From assembly GCA_002402905.1 (NCBI GenBank), contig DHGT01000113.1, positions 41,683 to 92,055 on the forward strand: a stretch of 50,373 nucleotides of DNA, written 5' to 3'. Shown in pieces: positions 7,482 through 17,641 of the stretch. Source of the stretch: Desulfatitalea sp. UBA4791. GTDB taxonomy: Bacteria; Desulfobacterota; Desulfobacteria; Desulfobacterales; Desulfosarcinaceae. The position numbers and the translations under genes were made by a program. The first letter of the stretch is position 1. Every line of letters starts with the position of its first letter. The notes beneath the pieces were generated by a model. The model did no database searches, was not told where the DNA came from, and saw only the letters and a program-made list of their open reading frames with translations.

Positions 7482-9284
7482 ATGGGAAAGCAGCAGAAAA
7501 AGAAGAAAAAGAAAAAAGAGCTGACCTACCAGCACAAAGCCATCGAGATGGCGCGTGAGCATTATGAAAAGGAAAAAGAGAAGGCCATCAAAGAGCGACG
7601 AACCTTTCGCGGCCTGCAGATTATCCCCACAGCCAGTTATTACGATGAATCCCACGGACATAAGCCAGGTGAAAAAAATTGGAAGGGGTTCGGGTTCGAT
7701 CTGCATCCCCAGGTTTCCCTGACGGCCGGCGGGCTGGTATTCCTCTTTATCGTCCTGACCCTCGTGTTCCGGGAACAGTCGGCCGCCTTTTTCCAGGGAC
7801 TGCTCGACGGCATCGGCAACACCTTCGGATGGCTCTATATCCTGGCGGCCAATTTCTTCGTCATCACCATGGCGTTGATCGCCTGGAGCGACTACGGCAA
7901 GATCAGAATCGGCGGTCCGGATGCCCTGCCCGAGTTTAGCACATTCAGCTGGTATGCCATGCTGATCAGCGCCGGCATGGGGATCGGGCTGATGTTCTGG
8001 AGTGTGGCCGAACCGGTGTTTCACTACATGACGCCCTCGCCGATGTTCGACGTGCCCCCGGAAACGGCCCAGTCCGCCCAGGTGGCCCTGGGGCTCACCT
8101 ATTACCACTGGGGGATTCATCCCTGGGGGATCTACGCCCTGGTCGGGCTTTCCCTCGCTTTCTTCGCCTACAACCGTGGATTGCCACTGACGATTCGTTC
8201 TATTTTTTCCCCTTTGCTCGGTGACCGGATTTATGGGTTCTGGGGCAATCTCATCGATATCCTGTCGGTGCTGGCGACCCTTTTCGGCCTGGCGACTTCG
8301 CTGGGACTGGGAGTCAAACAGGTTTCTTCGGGCCTCAATTACCTGTTCGGTTTTCCGACCTCGACCGAGTTCGCCGTGCTCCTTATCGGGATTATTACAT
8401 TTTTTGCGGTTTTGTCGGTGGCCGCGGGTCTCGATAAAGGCGTCAAGAACCTCAGCATGGCCAACATGTACACGGCGGCGGCCTTCATGGTCTTTTTGTT
8501 GATCGTCGGGCCAACCGTCTATATTTTAAAGGCCTTTACGCAGAACATTGGATTTTACCTCCAGAATCTGCCCCAGCTGAGCTTCTGGGTCGAGACGTTC
8601 TACGGCGCCGAGGGGAGCAACTGGCAGAACCCGTGGACCATTTTCTACTGGGGCTGGTGGATATCGTGGTCTCCCTTTGTGGGCATGTTTATCGCAAGAA
8701 TCTCTAAGGGGCGCACCGTGCGTGAGTTTATCCTCGGCGTCATGATCTTTCCGACCCTGCTCTCGTTTTTATGGATGTCGTCGTTCGGCGGATCGGCGCT
8801 CTGGCTTCAAATCACCGGCGCCGCAGATATCGCCACCGCGGTTCGCGCCGAAGTCTCCACCGCCCTTTTCATCATGCTGGAAAGCTTTCCGCTGACGAGT
8901 ATCACCTCTTTCATCGGCATTATGTTGGTGGTGATTTTTTTCGTGACCTCCTCGGATTCCGGATCGCTGGTGGTCGACCACCTCACATCGGGCGGCAAGC
9001 TCGATTCACCGGTGCCCCAACGTATTTTTTGGGCCGTGATCGAAGGGGTTTGCGCCGCGGCGCTGCTTATGGGCGGCGGCCTGGTCGCCCTGCAAAGTGC
9101 CTCCATCGCCACGGGCCTGCCGTTTACGATTGTCCTGCTGGTCATGTGCTACAGTTTATATCGAGGCTTACAGGAAGAGCACTACCACGCCACGATCATC
9201 GCCAAATTGAAGCCCGAAACCCACAAGATCGAGATTCCGGTAAGCCGGGCGGATCTGGAAAGGGCCGCGGATCAGACCCGATAG
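7482..9284 (+). CDS. BCCT-family betaine/choline/carnitine transporter (600 aa)
   Basis: A secondary transporter of the betaine-choline-carnitine family, imported compounds being osmoprotectants or methylamine precursors. Visible signatures are GMGIGLMFWSVAEP in the glycine-rich helix, the aromatic WWISWSPF segment that lines the substrate box, and VTSSDSGSLVVDH, where the sodium-site residues of BetP lie. About twelve hydrophobic segments start near residue 75. The hydrophilic N-terminus is unusually lysine-rich, with a run of seven lysines at the very start. The ATG at 7482 is preferred to the GTG at 7473 because AAAGAGG sits 8 bases before it. A second betaine importer, ProVWX, lies at 35.7-38.9 kb. 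Confidence 0.93.
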   Translation: MGKQQKKKKKKKELTYQHKAIEMAREHYEKEKEKAIKERRTFRGLQIIPTASYYDESHGHKPGEKNWKGFGFDLHPQVSLTAGGLVFLFIVLTLVFREQSAAFFQGLLDGIGNTFGWLYILAANFFVITMALIAWSDYGKIRIGGPDALPEFSTFSWYAMLISAGMGIGLMFWSVAEPVFHYMTPSPMFDVPPETAQSAQVALGLTYYHWGIHPWGIYALVGLSLAFFAYNRGLPLTIRSIFSPLLGDRIYGFWGNLIDILSVLATLFGLATSLGLGVKQVSSGLNYLFGFPTSTEFAVLLIGIITFFAVLSVAAGLDKGVKNLSMANMYTAAAFMVFLLIVGPTVYILKAFTQNIGFYLQNLPQLSFWVETFYGAEGSNWQNPWTIFYWGWWISWSPFVGMFIARISKGRTVREFILGVMIFPTLLSFLWMSSFGGSALWLQITGAADIATAVRAEVSTALFIMLESFPLTSITSFIGIMLVVIFFVTSSDSGSLVVDHLTSGGKLDSPVPQRIFWAVIEGVCAAALLMGGGLVALQSASIATGLPFTIVLLVMCYSLYRGLQEEHYHATIIAKLKPETHKIEIPVSRADLERAADQTR

Positions 9285-9341
9285 GCATGGTTGCCGGTTC
9301 CATTGCCAAATCCAAAAGCTGAATGAGAAGGAAACCCCTAT

Positions 9342-10112
9342 ATGATCGGTGCGATTGCCGGAGACATCATCGGATCGGTCTATGAGGCACACCCGATCAA
9401 GACCAAGGCGTTTCCGCTTTTCCATCCGCGCTGCCGATTTACCGACGATACGGTGCTCACGGTTGCCATCGCAGACGCCATACTGAATCAACGCACCTAC
9501 CTGGAGGCGGTCAGGGCGTTCGGACGGCGGTATCCCCATGCGGGCTATGGCGGTTCTTTTATCCGCTGGCTTTTTTCTGCCGAACCCACTCCCTACAACA
9601 GTTGGGGAAACGGCGCCGCCATGCGCGTCAGCCCGGTCGGGTTTGCTTTTACATCCGAAGAAGAGGTGCTCGAGCAGGCGAGGCAGACCGCGGTCATCTC
9701 CCACGACCATCCGGACGGCATCAAGGGGGCCCAGGCCGTTGCCCTGGCTGTTTTTCTGGCAAGAACGGATCACGATAAAGAGAGCATCAGAACGCGAATC
9801 ACCCGGCGGTTCGGCTATGATCTGAACCGCTGCGTGGACGAGATTCGACCTGTGTACGCATTCGATGTGTCCTGCCAGGGGAGCGTACCCGAGGCCATCA
9901 TCGCGTTTCTCGATTCGACCTCCCTTGAAGACGCCATTCGAAATGCCGTATCCTTGGGCGGCGACAGCGATACCCAGGCCTGCATCGCTGGAGGTATTGC
10001 CGAAGCTTTTTATGGTGGGATGCCCGGGGAGATCCGGGCGGCAATGGACGCGCATCTCACGCCGGATCTGAGGGAGGTGGTCGATGCATTCCAGCGCAAA
10101 TTCAAAATCTGA
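9342..10112 (+). CDS. ADP-ribosylglycohydrolase family protein (DraG-like, 256 aa)
   Basis: A member of the ADP-ribosylglycohydrolase family, which removes ADP-ribose from proteins or small molecules. It begins with GAIAGDIIGS, has FTDDTVL with the paired metal-binding aspartates, and ends with GGDSDTQACIAGGIAEAFYG, the second metal-ligand cluster. Length is within the family range. No DraT ADP-ribosyltransferase and no nitrogenase genes are nearby, so a nitrogenase-switch role is not supported by context. The gene follows the BCCT transporter by 57 bases and could be cotranscribed with it. Confidence 0.9.
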   Translation: MIGAIAGDIIGSVYEAHPIKTKAFPLFHPRCRFTDDTVLTVAIADAILNQRTYLEAVRAFGRRYPHAGYGGSFIRWLFSAEPTPYNSWGNGAAMRVSPVGFAFTSEEEVLEQARQTAVISHDHPDGIKGAQAVALAVFLARTDHDKESIRTRITRRFGYDLNRCVDEIRPVYAFDVSCQGSVPEAIIAFLDSTSLEDAIRNAVSLGGDSDTQACIAGGIAEAFYGGMPGEIRAAMDAHLTPDLREVVDAFQRKFKI

Positions 10113-10298
10113 TGAAGGATCAAGCAGCGATGCACATCTTTCTGCCGCCATTTATGTGCTTGGGATTCAAAGGGTAAACCAGCCGTTTCATCTCAGGTTA
10201 AGAAAATGGAGAACCTGCCGAACTAATAGGTGGGTATAGCCAACTGATCGAGGGGAATCGGATTGAATCGTTGCCGATCTGATAGAGGATGAATAACA

Positions 10299-12416
10299 AT
10301 GAAGCTGTTTTATCCGTTTCGAAATGGGATAGGGCGATACGGATGCCTTTTGATCCTGACGCTTGCAATGATGGCCTTGAATTGTCCATCCTTATCGGCC
10401 AAAGAATTGAGCGTCGGGATATACGAAAATCCACCAAAGGTTTTCACGGAAAAGGATGGAACGCCGGCCGGCATCTTTGTGGACATCATCGAGGAGATCG
10501 CGCGTCGAGAACAATGGTCGTTGCGTTACGTTAACGGCACTTGGGCGAACTGTTTAGCGCGCCTGGAATCCGGTGAAATCGATCTCATGATGGATCTGGC
10601 CTACTCTCCCGAGAGGGCCGAAAGATATGACTTCTGCGAAAATGATGTCATTAGCAACTGGGCACAGGTGTATACCCGGAAAGGTTTGGACATCAAGCTG
10701 ATCACCGATCTGGCGGGGTTACGCGTGGCAACGTTGCGAGACGGAATCCATCTGGTAAGGTTCAGGGAGCTTGCCGATGGATTCGGATTTCATTTTGATC
10801 TCACCCAGGTCGACGATTACGAAACCGTATTTCGCCGTCTCCATGATAAGCGAGTCGATGCGGGAATTGTCAACCGCGTTTACGGCTATGCCAGCGAAGG
10901 AAAATATAAAATCGTTCGGAGTCCAGTGGTTTTCTCACCGGCGTCTCTTCGGTTTGCCGTTAAAAAGGGGGCCCATGCGGATGTTGTCGCGGCTATCGAT
11001 TTACATCTGGCTTCCATGAAAGGGGAAAAAATTTCAGTTTACCATCAATCACTTAGACATTGGTTGGGGGAAACCACGAAATTGAATCTGCCCAAATGGA
11101 TCGGCTGGGCCTTGAGTGCCGCAGCCTCAGGCATGGTGTTACTGTTTTTGATGAGTCTTTTATTGAAGTACCAGGTGAACAAGAAAACGGCCCGTTTGCA
11201 GACGGCCAACCGCCTTCTGGACAAGCAGGTTCAGGAAACCATGAAGGCGCATCTGGAACTGAAACACAGCGAGGAGCTGCTCATCAGACAGGAGCGGCTC
11301 AGCGCCCTTGGTCAGCTCACCAGCGGTATTGTTCACGATTTTAACAATATGCTTTTCCCGATTCTCGGCTATTCGGATCTGTTGCTGGAACAACCGCACG
11401 AATTGAAAAATCCTGAGAACGTCGTTCCCAAGTTAAAGGCCATCCGGTCGGCCGCCTTTAACGCCCGTGAGACCGTGAAGCGGCTTCAGGAATTCCACCG
11501 GGCGGATCCAAGCATCAAAATGGAGAGTGTCAATATAGCGGAATTGGTTTCCGAGGTGGTGACCGCAACCAAACCGTTATGGAAATTGAAAAACCAAGCC
11601 GGCTGCGTGCCGGCCGACATCACCGAAGACGTGCCTGCGGACCTCGTGGCAACGGTGAGCCGCCCCCAGCTTTCAGAAGCTCTGATGAATCTGCTGTTGA
11701 ACGCATTGCATGCCATTTCCGATGGGGGCAACGTCACCATTCGTGCCTTTTCAAGGGATGATAATTTCTGCCTGGAGGTTCACGATACGGGCGTCGGAAT
11801 GGCCAAGGATGTCGTCCGTCAATGTCTGGAGCCTTTCTTTTCGACTAAAGGTGAAAATGGGACCGGCATGGGATTGGCCATGGTGCATGGCATTGTCAAA
11901 CGTCACAATGGCGTACTCAATGTCGACAGTGTCCCAGGCGGGGGAACCACGATCACGATACAAATTCCACTGGTTCAAGAAGAGGTGTCGGGGAACGTGG
12001 AGCGCACGGGTGATGCGGCGCGGATCGAAAACTCCCTGAAACTGCTCGTGGTGGACGATGACGAAAATTCGAGAAAACTGCTCGAAGAATATCTGGCCTT
12101 GGACGGCCACACCGTTATACCGGCAAAAGATGGGGCCTCGGCGATGGAGATGTTCGACCGGAACGAAGTCGATCTAGTGTTGACGGACAGCGCCATGCCG
12201 AAAAAACGCGGCGATGAATTGGCGCGACATGTGAAGTTTTCCGCTCGCCGTGTACCGGTGTTGATGATTTCAGGATTTTATCAGAACATGGATCCCCAGG
12301 GCGAACGTCCCGAGGGAGTGGATTTTATTATGGGGAAACCGTTCACGTTGCGTGAGTTAAGGGGCGCCATATCCAAAACATACAGGAATGGGATGGAGCG
12401 CAGCCAACAAAGCTGA
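10299..12416 (+). CDS. Hybrid sensor histidine kinase with periplasmic solute-binding sensor (705 aa)
   Basis: A membrane hybrid kinase. Residues 1-31 form a signal peptide, followed by a family-3 solute-binding domain (about 35-260; starts ELSVGIYENPPKVF) that probably senses a small molecule in the periplasm. One membrane helix is near 265-290. The cytoplasmic part has an H-box GIVHDFNNMLFPILGYSDLL, an ATPase with GTGMGLAMVHGIVKRHNG, and a C-terminal receiver domain with phospho-acceptor Asp in LVLTDSAMP. GAGGA precedes the ATG at 10299. It stands alone and converges on the next large kinase. The ligand is not predictable; no separate response regulator gene is adjacent. Confidence 0.9.
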   Translation: MKLFYPFRNGIGRYGCLLILTLAMMALNCPSLSAKELSVGIYENPPKVFTEKDGTPAGIFVDIIEEIARREQWSLRYVNGTWANCLARLESGEIDLMMDLAYSPERAERYDFCENDVISNWAQVYTRKGLDIKLITDLAGLRVATLRDGIHLVRFRELADGFGFHFDLTQVDDYETVFRRLHDKRVDAGIVNRVYGYASEGKYKIVRSPVVFSPASLRFAVKKGAHADVVAAIDLHLASMKGEKISVYHQSLRHWLGETTKLNLPKWIGWALSAAASGMVLLFLMSLLLKYQVNKKTARLQTANRLLDKQVQETMKAHLELKHSEELLIRQERLSALGQLTSGIVHDFNNMLFPILGYSDLLLEQPHELKNPENVVPKLKAIRSAAFNARETVKRLQEFHRADPSIKMESVNIAELVSEVVTATKPLWKLKNQAGCVPADITEDVPADLVATVSRPQLSEALMNLLLNALHAISDGGNVTIRAFSRDDNFCLEVHDTGVGMAKDVVRQCLEPFFSTKGENGTGMGLAMVHGIVKRHNGVLNVDSVPGGGTTITIQIPLVQEEVSGNVERTGDAARIENSLKLLVVDDDENSRKLLEEYLALDGHTVIPAKDGASAMEMFDRNEVDLVLTDSAMPKKRGDELARHVKFSARRVPVLMISGFYQNMDPQGERPEGVDFIMGKPFTLRELRGAISKTYRNGMERSQQS

Positions 12417-12444
12417 TAGGGCGCACGCATCTAATTGAAACGGT

Positions 12445-15400
12445 TCAATTTTCTTCAAACACCGCTCTGACCTTTTTTGAAAGCTCGCTCATGGTGAACG
12501 GTTTCTGGATGAAGCCCCTGCAGCCTTGGGCCAGAATTTCTTCGGCCTGCCCGTCGAGGCTGTACCCGCTCGAAAGCAGAACCTTGATATTCGGCGAACG
12601 GGAACGAAGTGCGCTAAAGGTGTCGCGCCCGCCCAAATCGGGCATGATCATGTCCAGAATCACGAGATCGACGGCCCCCTGGTTCTGGTCGAAAAGCTCG
12701 AGCCCTTGTTTGCCGCCGGTGGCGGTGAGAACCCTGTACCCGATGCCTTCGAGCATTTGGGTGCCGATGTCCAGGATCATCTCTTCATCGTCGATGAGCA
12801 GTACCGTTCCCCTTCCCTTTTCAATCCAATCGCTGACCGGGCGCTCCTGTTCGACACTTTTTGTTGAAGCAGGCAGGTAGACCATAAACGACGTGCCGAC
12901 CCCCTTTTCGCTCTCCACTAAAATGAATCCGCCGTGGTTCTTGATGATGCCGTATACCGATGCCAACCCCAGGCCCGTGCCGCGGCCGCGCTGCTTGGTG
13001 GAGAAGAACGGTTCGAAGATGCGTGCCTGGGTGGCCTCGTCCATCCCCACGCCCGTGTCGGTCACCGTGATTTTGACAAATGGCCCGGGGGTGAGGTCGT
13101 AGGGACTGACCTCATCCTGGCGCAGAACGACATTCTCCACGGAGAGGTACATATCGCCGCCGCCCGGCATGGCCTGCCAGGCGTTGACGAACAGGTTGAG
13201 CATCACCTGCTCCATCTGCCCCCGGTCCACTTCTGCAGGCCAGAGATTTTCATCCACTTTGTGATGCATGCGGATCTCTTTTTTGGTTCGGCCGAACATC
13301 TCCGCGCTATTCAGTAAGAACGTCCCGAGGTCTGTGGATTTCACCTCGTACTTTCCGCCCCGGGCAAACCCTAATAGTTGCCGGGTCAGGTCCGATCCAC
13401 GCTGCACATAGGCTTCCATGTTTTTGAGCCGGTCGTGGAAAGGATGCGATGGGGCCAGATTCATGAGCATGAGGGTGATGTTCCCCAGGATGCCCATGAG
13501 CAGATTGTTAAAGTCGTGGGCGATGCCGCCGGCAAGGGTTCCGACGGCTTCCAGCTTCTGGGATCTCCAGAGCTGCTCTTCCAGGTTCTTCTTTTCCGTG
13601 ACATCGATGAGAAATCCCCTGAGGCCGACATATTGGCCATCCCTGTAAATGGGAGTCGAATGAATCAGGGACGGAAATTTGGTGCCGTCCTTTTTTCGTG
13701 CGGTGTACTCGTTGAGGCCGAGGCGTTCGCCCTGCATGACGCGCACGTGGCTGGTAAGAGCCCTTTGGTGATCCTCGGGCGCGATGACATCCATGATAGT
13801 GATGCCCTGTCCCACGTCCTCCAGAGTATATCCGAAACGCTCCAGGGAGATTTCGTTGACGAAGGTGAACCGCCCGTCGGCGTCGGTTTCGAAGACCGTC
13901 TCGGGAAGCAGCCTGGCCAGGTCCCGGAAGCGCTCTTCGCTCTGCCTGAGGGCGTCCTGGGCCTTGTTGCGATCGGTCATGTCGATCAGCGATGCGACAC
14001 TCTCCCGTGTTTCAGGGATCATGGCCACACTCATAAAAAAGTTACGCACCTCGCCCGTGCGGGTCCTGGCCTTGAATTCGTAGGCATTTGGCGCCGAACC
14101 GGGATCGACCCGTCGCTGCAGGTGGTGCTGTTTCATGAGTTCCAGGTCTTCCTCCATGACGAAGGCGGTCCAACTCATCTTGTTTTCCACCTCTTCGCGG
14201 GAATAGCCGGTGATTCTTTCAAAATTGGAGTTGGCCAGCAGGATGGTGGTGTCTTCGGCCACGATGATATTGGCCGTGGCCGTGTGTTCGAAGATCGTGC
14301 GGTAGCGCTCCTCGCTCTTACGGAGGGCTTCTTCGGCTTTTTTTCGATCGCTGATGTCATGGGTGATGCCGAGCAGGCCTTCGGGTCGGCCGTTGTCATC
14401 GTATAGGATACTCAAGGTGACTTCGGTCCATACCGTGGAGCCGTCCCTGCGGATCATTTCCAAGTCAAGATTCATGGTCCAATCTTTGCCCCGCGCCTGA
14501 TGCCTGGGCACCTGCATCTTTTCGCTGGCGAAAAGGGCCATGGCCTTGCGGTGGGAGTCGGGGGTCAGGACCTGATCCATCGTCTGCTGCATGACCTCCT
14601 CGGGCGAATATCCCCTGAGTTCCGTCACCGAAGGGCTCACGTAGACATATTTCAGATCGGCATCCAGAATCCAGATGACATCCCGGAGGTTCTCGGCAAG
14701 CAAACGATATTTCCTTTCATTTTCCCTGAGCGCCTTTTCCGCCGCAATTTTTTCGGTCACATCGCGGCCCAATCCTCTGAACCCGATGGGTTCTCCGAAG
14801 GGTCCGCGCATGAGCGATGCCGAAAGCTCGGCGACAATCTTCTTCCCGTCCTTTCTGATGATTTCGTAATCGGCAATTTTCTGTTGGCGGCCGGTGCGGT
14901 AGATTTCGGTGAAAATCTCGTATGCGTGCCTCGCGGTTTCAGGGGAGGTGCACTCCCGATGGTTCATGCCGAGGAGTTTTTCCCGGGAATAGCCCATAGC
15001 CTTGCACTGGGCCTCATTGGCATAGGTGTAGTTGCCATGCAGGTCACATTCGAAGTAGGCCTCGTCCATGGTTTCCAGGATCGTGCGATAGCGCTCTTCG
15101 CTTTGGCGCAGGGCCTCTTCGGCCCGCTTGCGGTCGGTGATATCCATGCACGAGGCGATACTCTCCCCGCTGCCCGGCATAAGGGCCACGGTAAGGTAGA
15201 TCTCCCTGATCTCTCGTTTGCGGTCGATCAGGCGGAACTCGTAGCAGGCAGGCGCCGAGCCCGCTTGTGTTCTTCTTTCGAAATGGTAGCGCTTCATCTG
15301 TTCCCGGTCTCCCGGATCGATGAAAGCAATCCAGCTCATCTTGCCTTCCATTTCCGCTTTGGTGTATCCGGTCAGGCTCTCGAACTTGGAGTTGGCCAGC

Positions 15401-15948
15401 AGGATGGTGGTGTCCGCGGCGATGAGGATCGTGGCGTTGCCGGTGTTCTCGAAGATCGTGCGGTAGCGTTCCTCGCTCGCTTTTAATAAGTTTTCGGCAC
15501 GCTTGCGTGCGGTCACGTCATGGGCGATTACGTGAAAACCGGTAGGCTTCCCGGTGTCATCGCGCATGAGGCCCGCGGACATTTCGTGGATTCTGATGGA
15601 ACCATCTTTGCGGACCACATCATAACTGACCACCCGGCCGGGGTGGCCGGTTTTGTATATTTGGTGAAAAACCTATTTCATACGGCGTGCCGTGTCAGTC
15701 GTCGTGTAGTTGCGGTAATTCATCCCCGCGAGCTCATGGGGTGCGTAACCCAGAAGGGCACCAACCGCCGGATTGAAGGATACGATGTTGCCCTTCAGAT
15801 CGAGTTCATAGTAGCCCTCCTCGATGCGCTGCAGCACCTGGCGGTGCTTTTCTGCGTGTTCCGACGATGCGCTTTCAAGACGCCGGATCTCTTCTTCGAG
15901 CTCCGCTACTCTTTTTAATAGGTCTTCCCTGGTCGGACCGGTGTTCAT
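12445..15948 (-). pseudogene. Multi-PAS hybrid sensor histidine kinase interrupted by an in-frame amber codon
   Basis: Reading leftwards, the frame starts at 15948, is closed by TAG at 15673-15675, and continues without any frame change to 12445. It would encode about 1,167 codons. Domains in order are six PAS domains, a HisKA with AGGIAHDFNNLLMGILG, a HATPase with GTGLGLASVYGIIKNHGG, and a receiver with LVILDMIMPD. The TAG lies inside PAS1; aligned with the similar PAS3 the codon position is a glutamate, so one base change explains it. PAS2 and PAS5 are near-duplicates (both carry MSW.AF after a GY motif). There is no membrane segment. The downstream piece could restart at 15633, giving a kinase lacking PAS1, or the gene may be dead; a base-call error is also possible. 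Confidence 0.8.
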
Positions 15949-16183
15949 CCGCTCTGCCGCTCCCCTCTGTTATGGATTCGCCTGGCGCGCCGACATCGAG
16001 GCATGCCGGTGCCGCAAGACAGGTTATCGGCATTTTCGCTGAACTCTTGAAGTGATATAACAACCCGAAATAATGAAGAAGAAAGGAATGCCCAATTTCC
16101 TTCCGCGAGTATGACAACCCCTTGATCGGGTGTCAAGATCCTATAGGGAAGGGCTCAATTTTGATTGTGAAGGGCATGGCAGA

Positions 16184-16816
16184 TCAAATGGCAGGCGGGA
16201 CGGATGCAACGCTGTTACCCATTACCTCCTTTTCCAACCGTTTTAGGATGTGATCCGTAAGTCTACCGAAGGCCGGGTTGGCGCGACTTCGTGGACGCGG
16301 CATGTCGACATTCAGTATTTCTCCAATACGGCCGGGTCTGGCGGAAATGATCACCACGCGGTCTGCGAGGTAAACCGCTTCGTCAACACTGTGGGTGACA
16401 AACAAGACGGTTTTTCGGTTGGATTCCCAGATGCGTAGGAGTTCTTTTTGAAGCAAGACGCGGGTATGGGCGTCCAACGACCCGAAAGGCTCGTCCATCA
16501 GAAGGATTTCGGGGTCGTTGGCAAACGCCCGGGCTATGGCGACGCGCTGACGCATCCCGCCGGACAGTTCGTGCGGATAAGCACGGGCAAATTCGGACAT
16601 GCCGACCACCTCAAGGTAGTGCGCGGCAATGTCGAGCCGTTTGTCCTTTTTTAAGCCCGCGAATTCTGGACCTGTGGCCACGTTGTCGATGACCTGCAGC
16701 CAGGGGAACAAAGAGTATTCCTGAAATACCATGCCGATGTCGGCGTTGGGTTTCTGGACCTGCGTGCCTCTAAACTCGACGTGACCCGTCGTGGCCTGTT
16801 CCAAGCCGGAAATCAT
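16184..16816 (-). pseudogene. ABC transporter ATPase remnant (NitT/TauT type), Walker A lost
   Basis: The C-terminal three quarters of a nitrate/sulfonate-type ABC ATPase. It retains the Q-loop GMVFQEYSLFPW, the signature LSGGMRQRVAIARA, Walker B ILLMDEPFGSLD and the switch histidine VTHSVDEA. It begins abruptly at MISGLEQATTG, a segment that normally follows the Walker A loop GxSGxGKST by a few residues, so about 40 residues including the whole nucleotide-binding loop are missing. The upstream sequence belongs to the substrate-binding-protein gene in another frame. An inactive remnant is the simplest reading. The permease gene expected in such an operon is absent. Confidence 0.85.
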
Positions 16817-17603
16817 GCCAATCGCCTGCGGGCGGAAGATCGCGGGAATCCAGGGCAACATGGCCGACGCCTTTATATTCCGCCACGGAGGGGTGCGGGG
16901 CCGGGCCGACCCAGCAATCGACCTGGTTGCTGACCAGCGCTGAGATCAGATTGGCAGTTGTTTTAAGATCGACCAGCAGAATGTCGGCACCTAAATCGTT
17001 TGCGTTTTCAGTGATTTTCAATCCGGCATGGTGCATTGCACCTTCAAACACGATTCGCGGTGCGCTGGTCGGTGAATGGTAGCCAATTTTTACAGGATTT
17101 TTGGACTGTTTGATGTAGTTGTGGACATCATTCCATCCAGAAAGGGTGCTGCCCCGGGGAAAGACCATGCCCATACCGTCCACATGGAGAGGGCACAGAA
17201 TTTTCATCGGCGTTCCCTTATCAATGCCGCTGATGAAAGCGGTTCCCGATGCTAAGGCGATGTCCATCCGGCCCTGGGCGAACAAGGTGGCTGTTTCCGA
17301 TCCGCTTTTTGATACGAGCAGATTGATGATGGCCAGTGCATTTCCAGAACCGTCCAGCAACTCATATTTCTCGCGATCCACCATGGATTTCAGGTATGCG
17401 CCGTTCGGCTTGAAGGCCTCTCCTCTGGCGACCGCCACCATCAGAGGAGTGTGGTGCGTTGTAAACACATAGCCGAGGTAGAGACGTGGGGTTTCCCTGT
17501 CGGCTGCCCGGGCCTCATAAAGACCTCTGTCGGTGAGGGAAAAAAAGGCGATGCTTACAAATAAATACATCACCACGGCCGGTTTCATTTTCGATTTCAA
17601 CAT
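16770..17603 (-). pseudogene. Truncated substrate-binding protein of a NitT/TauT-type ABC transporter
   Basis: A periplasmic binding protein of the NMT1/SsuA/TauA class. It starts at 17603 with GAAGGAG 7 bases upstream and an N-terminal signal segment, and has typical features such as HTPLMVAVARGEAF and a mid-protein RMDIALASGTAF. The family sequence runs to about GDWHDF near 16808-16816. After that the frame runs into ATPase-gene DNA and ends with about 13 unrelated residues. The C-terminal lobe is incomplete, so the product is unlikely to function. It lies 38 bases after the double-cubane reductase gene, so the two were probably cotranscribed. Confidence 0.8.
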
Positions 17604-17641
17604 GTCGTATCTCCTTCTGATGCGGGTGAGTAGCATGGTTG

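Noticed and set aside
13378..14406. Plus-strand frame of 342 codons inside the multi-PAS kinase
   Set aside because: It is antisense to well-conserved PAS and kinase sequence and has no recognisable domain.
15673..15675. Amber codon read as pyrrolysine
   Set aside because: The site is in an ordinary PAS domain, not a methylamine methyltransferase, and the paralogous position is Glu. A nonsense change or base error is simpler.
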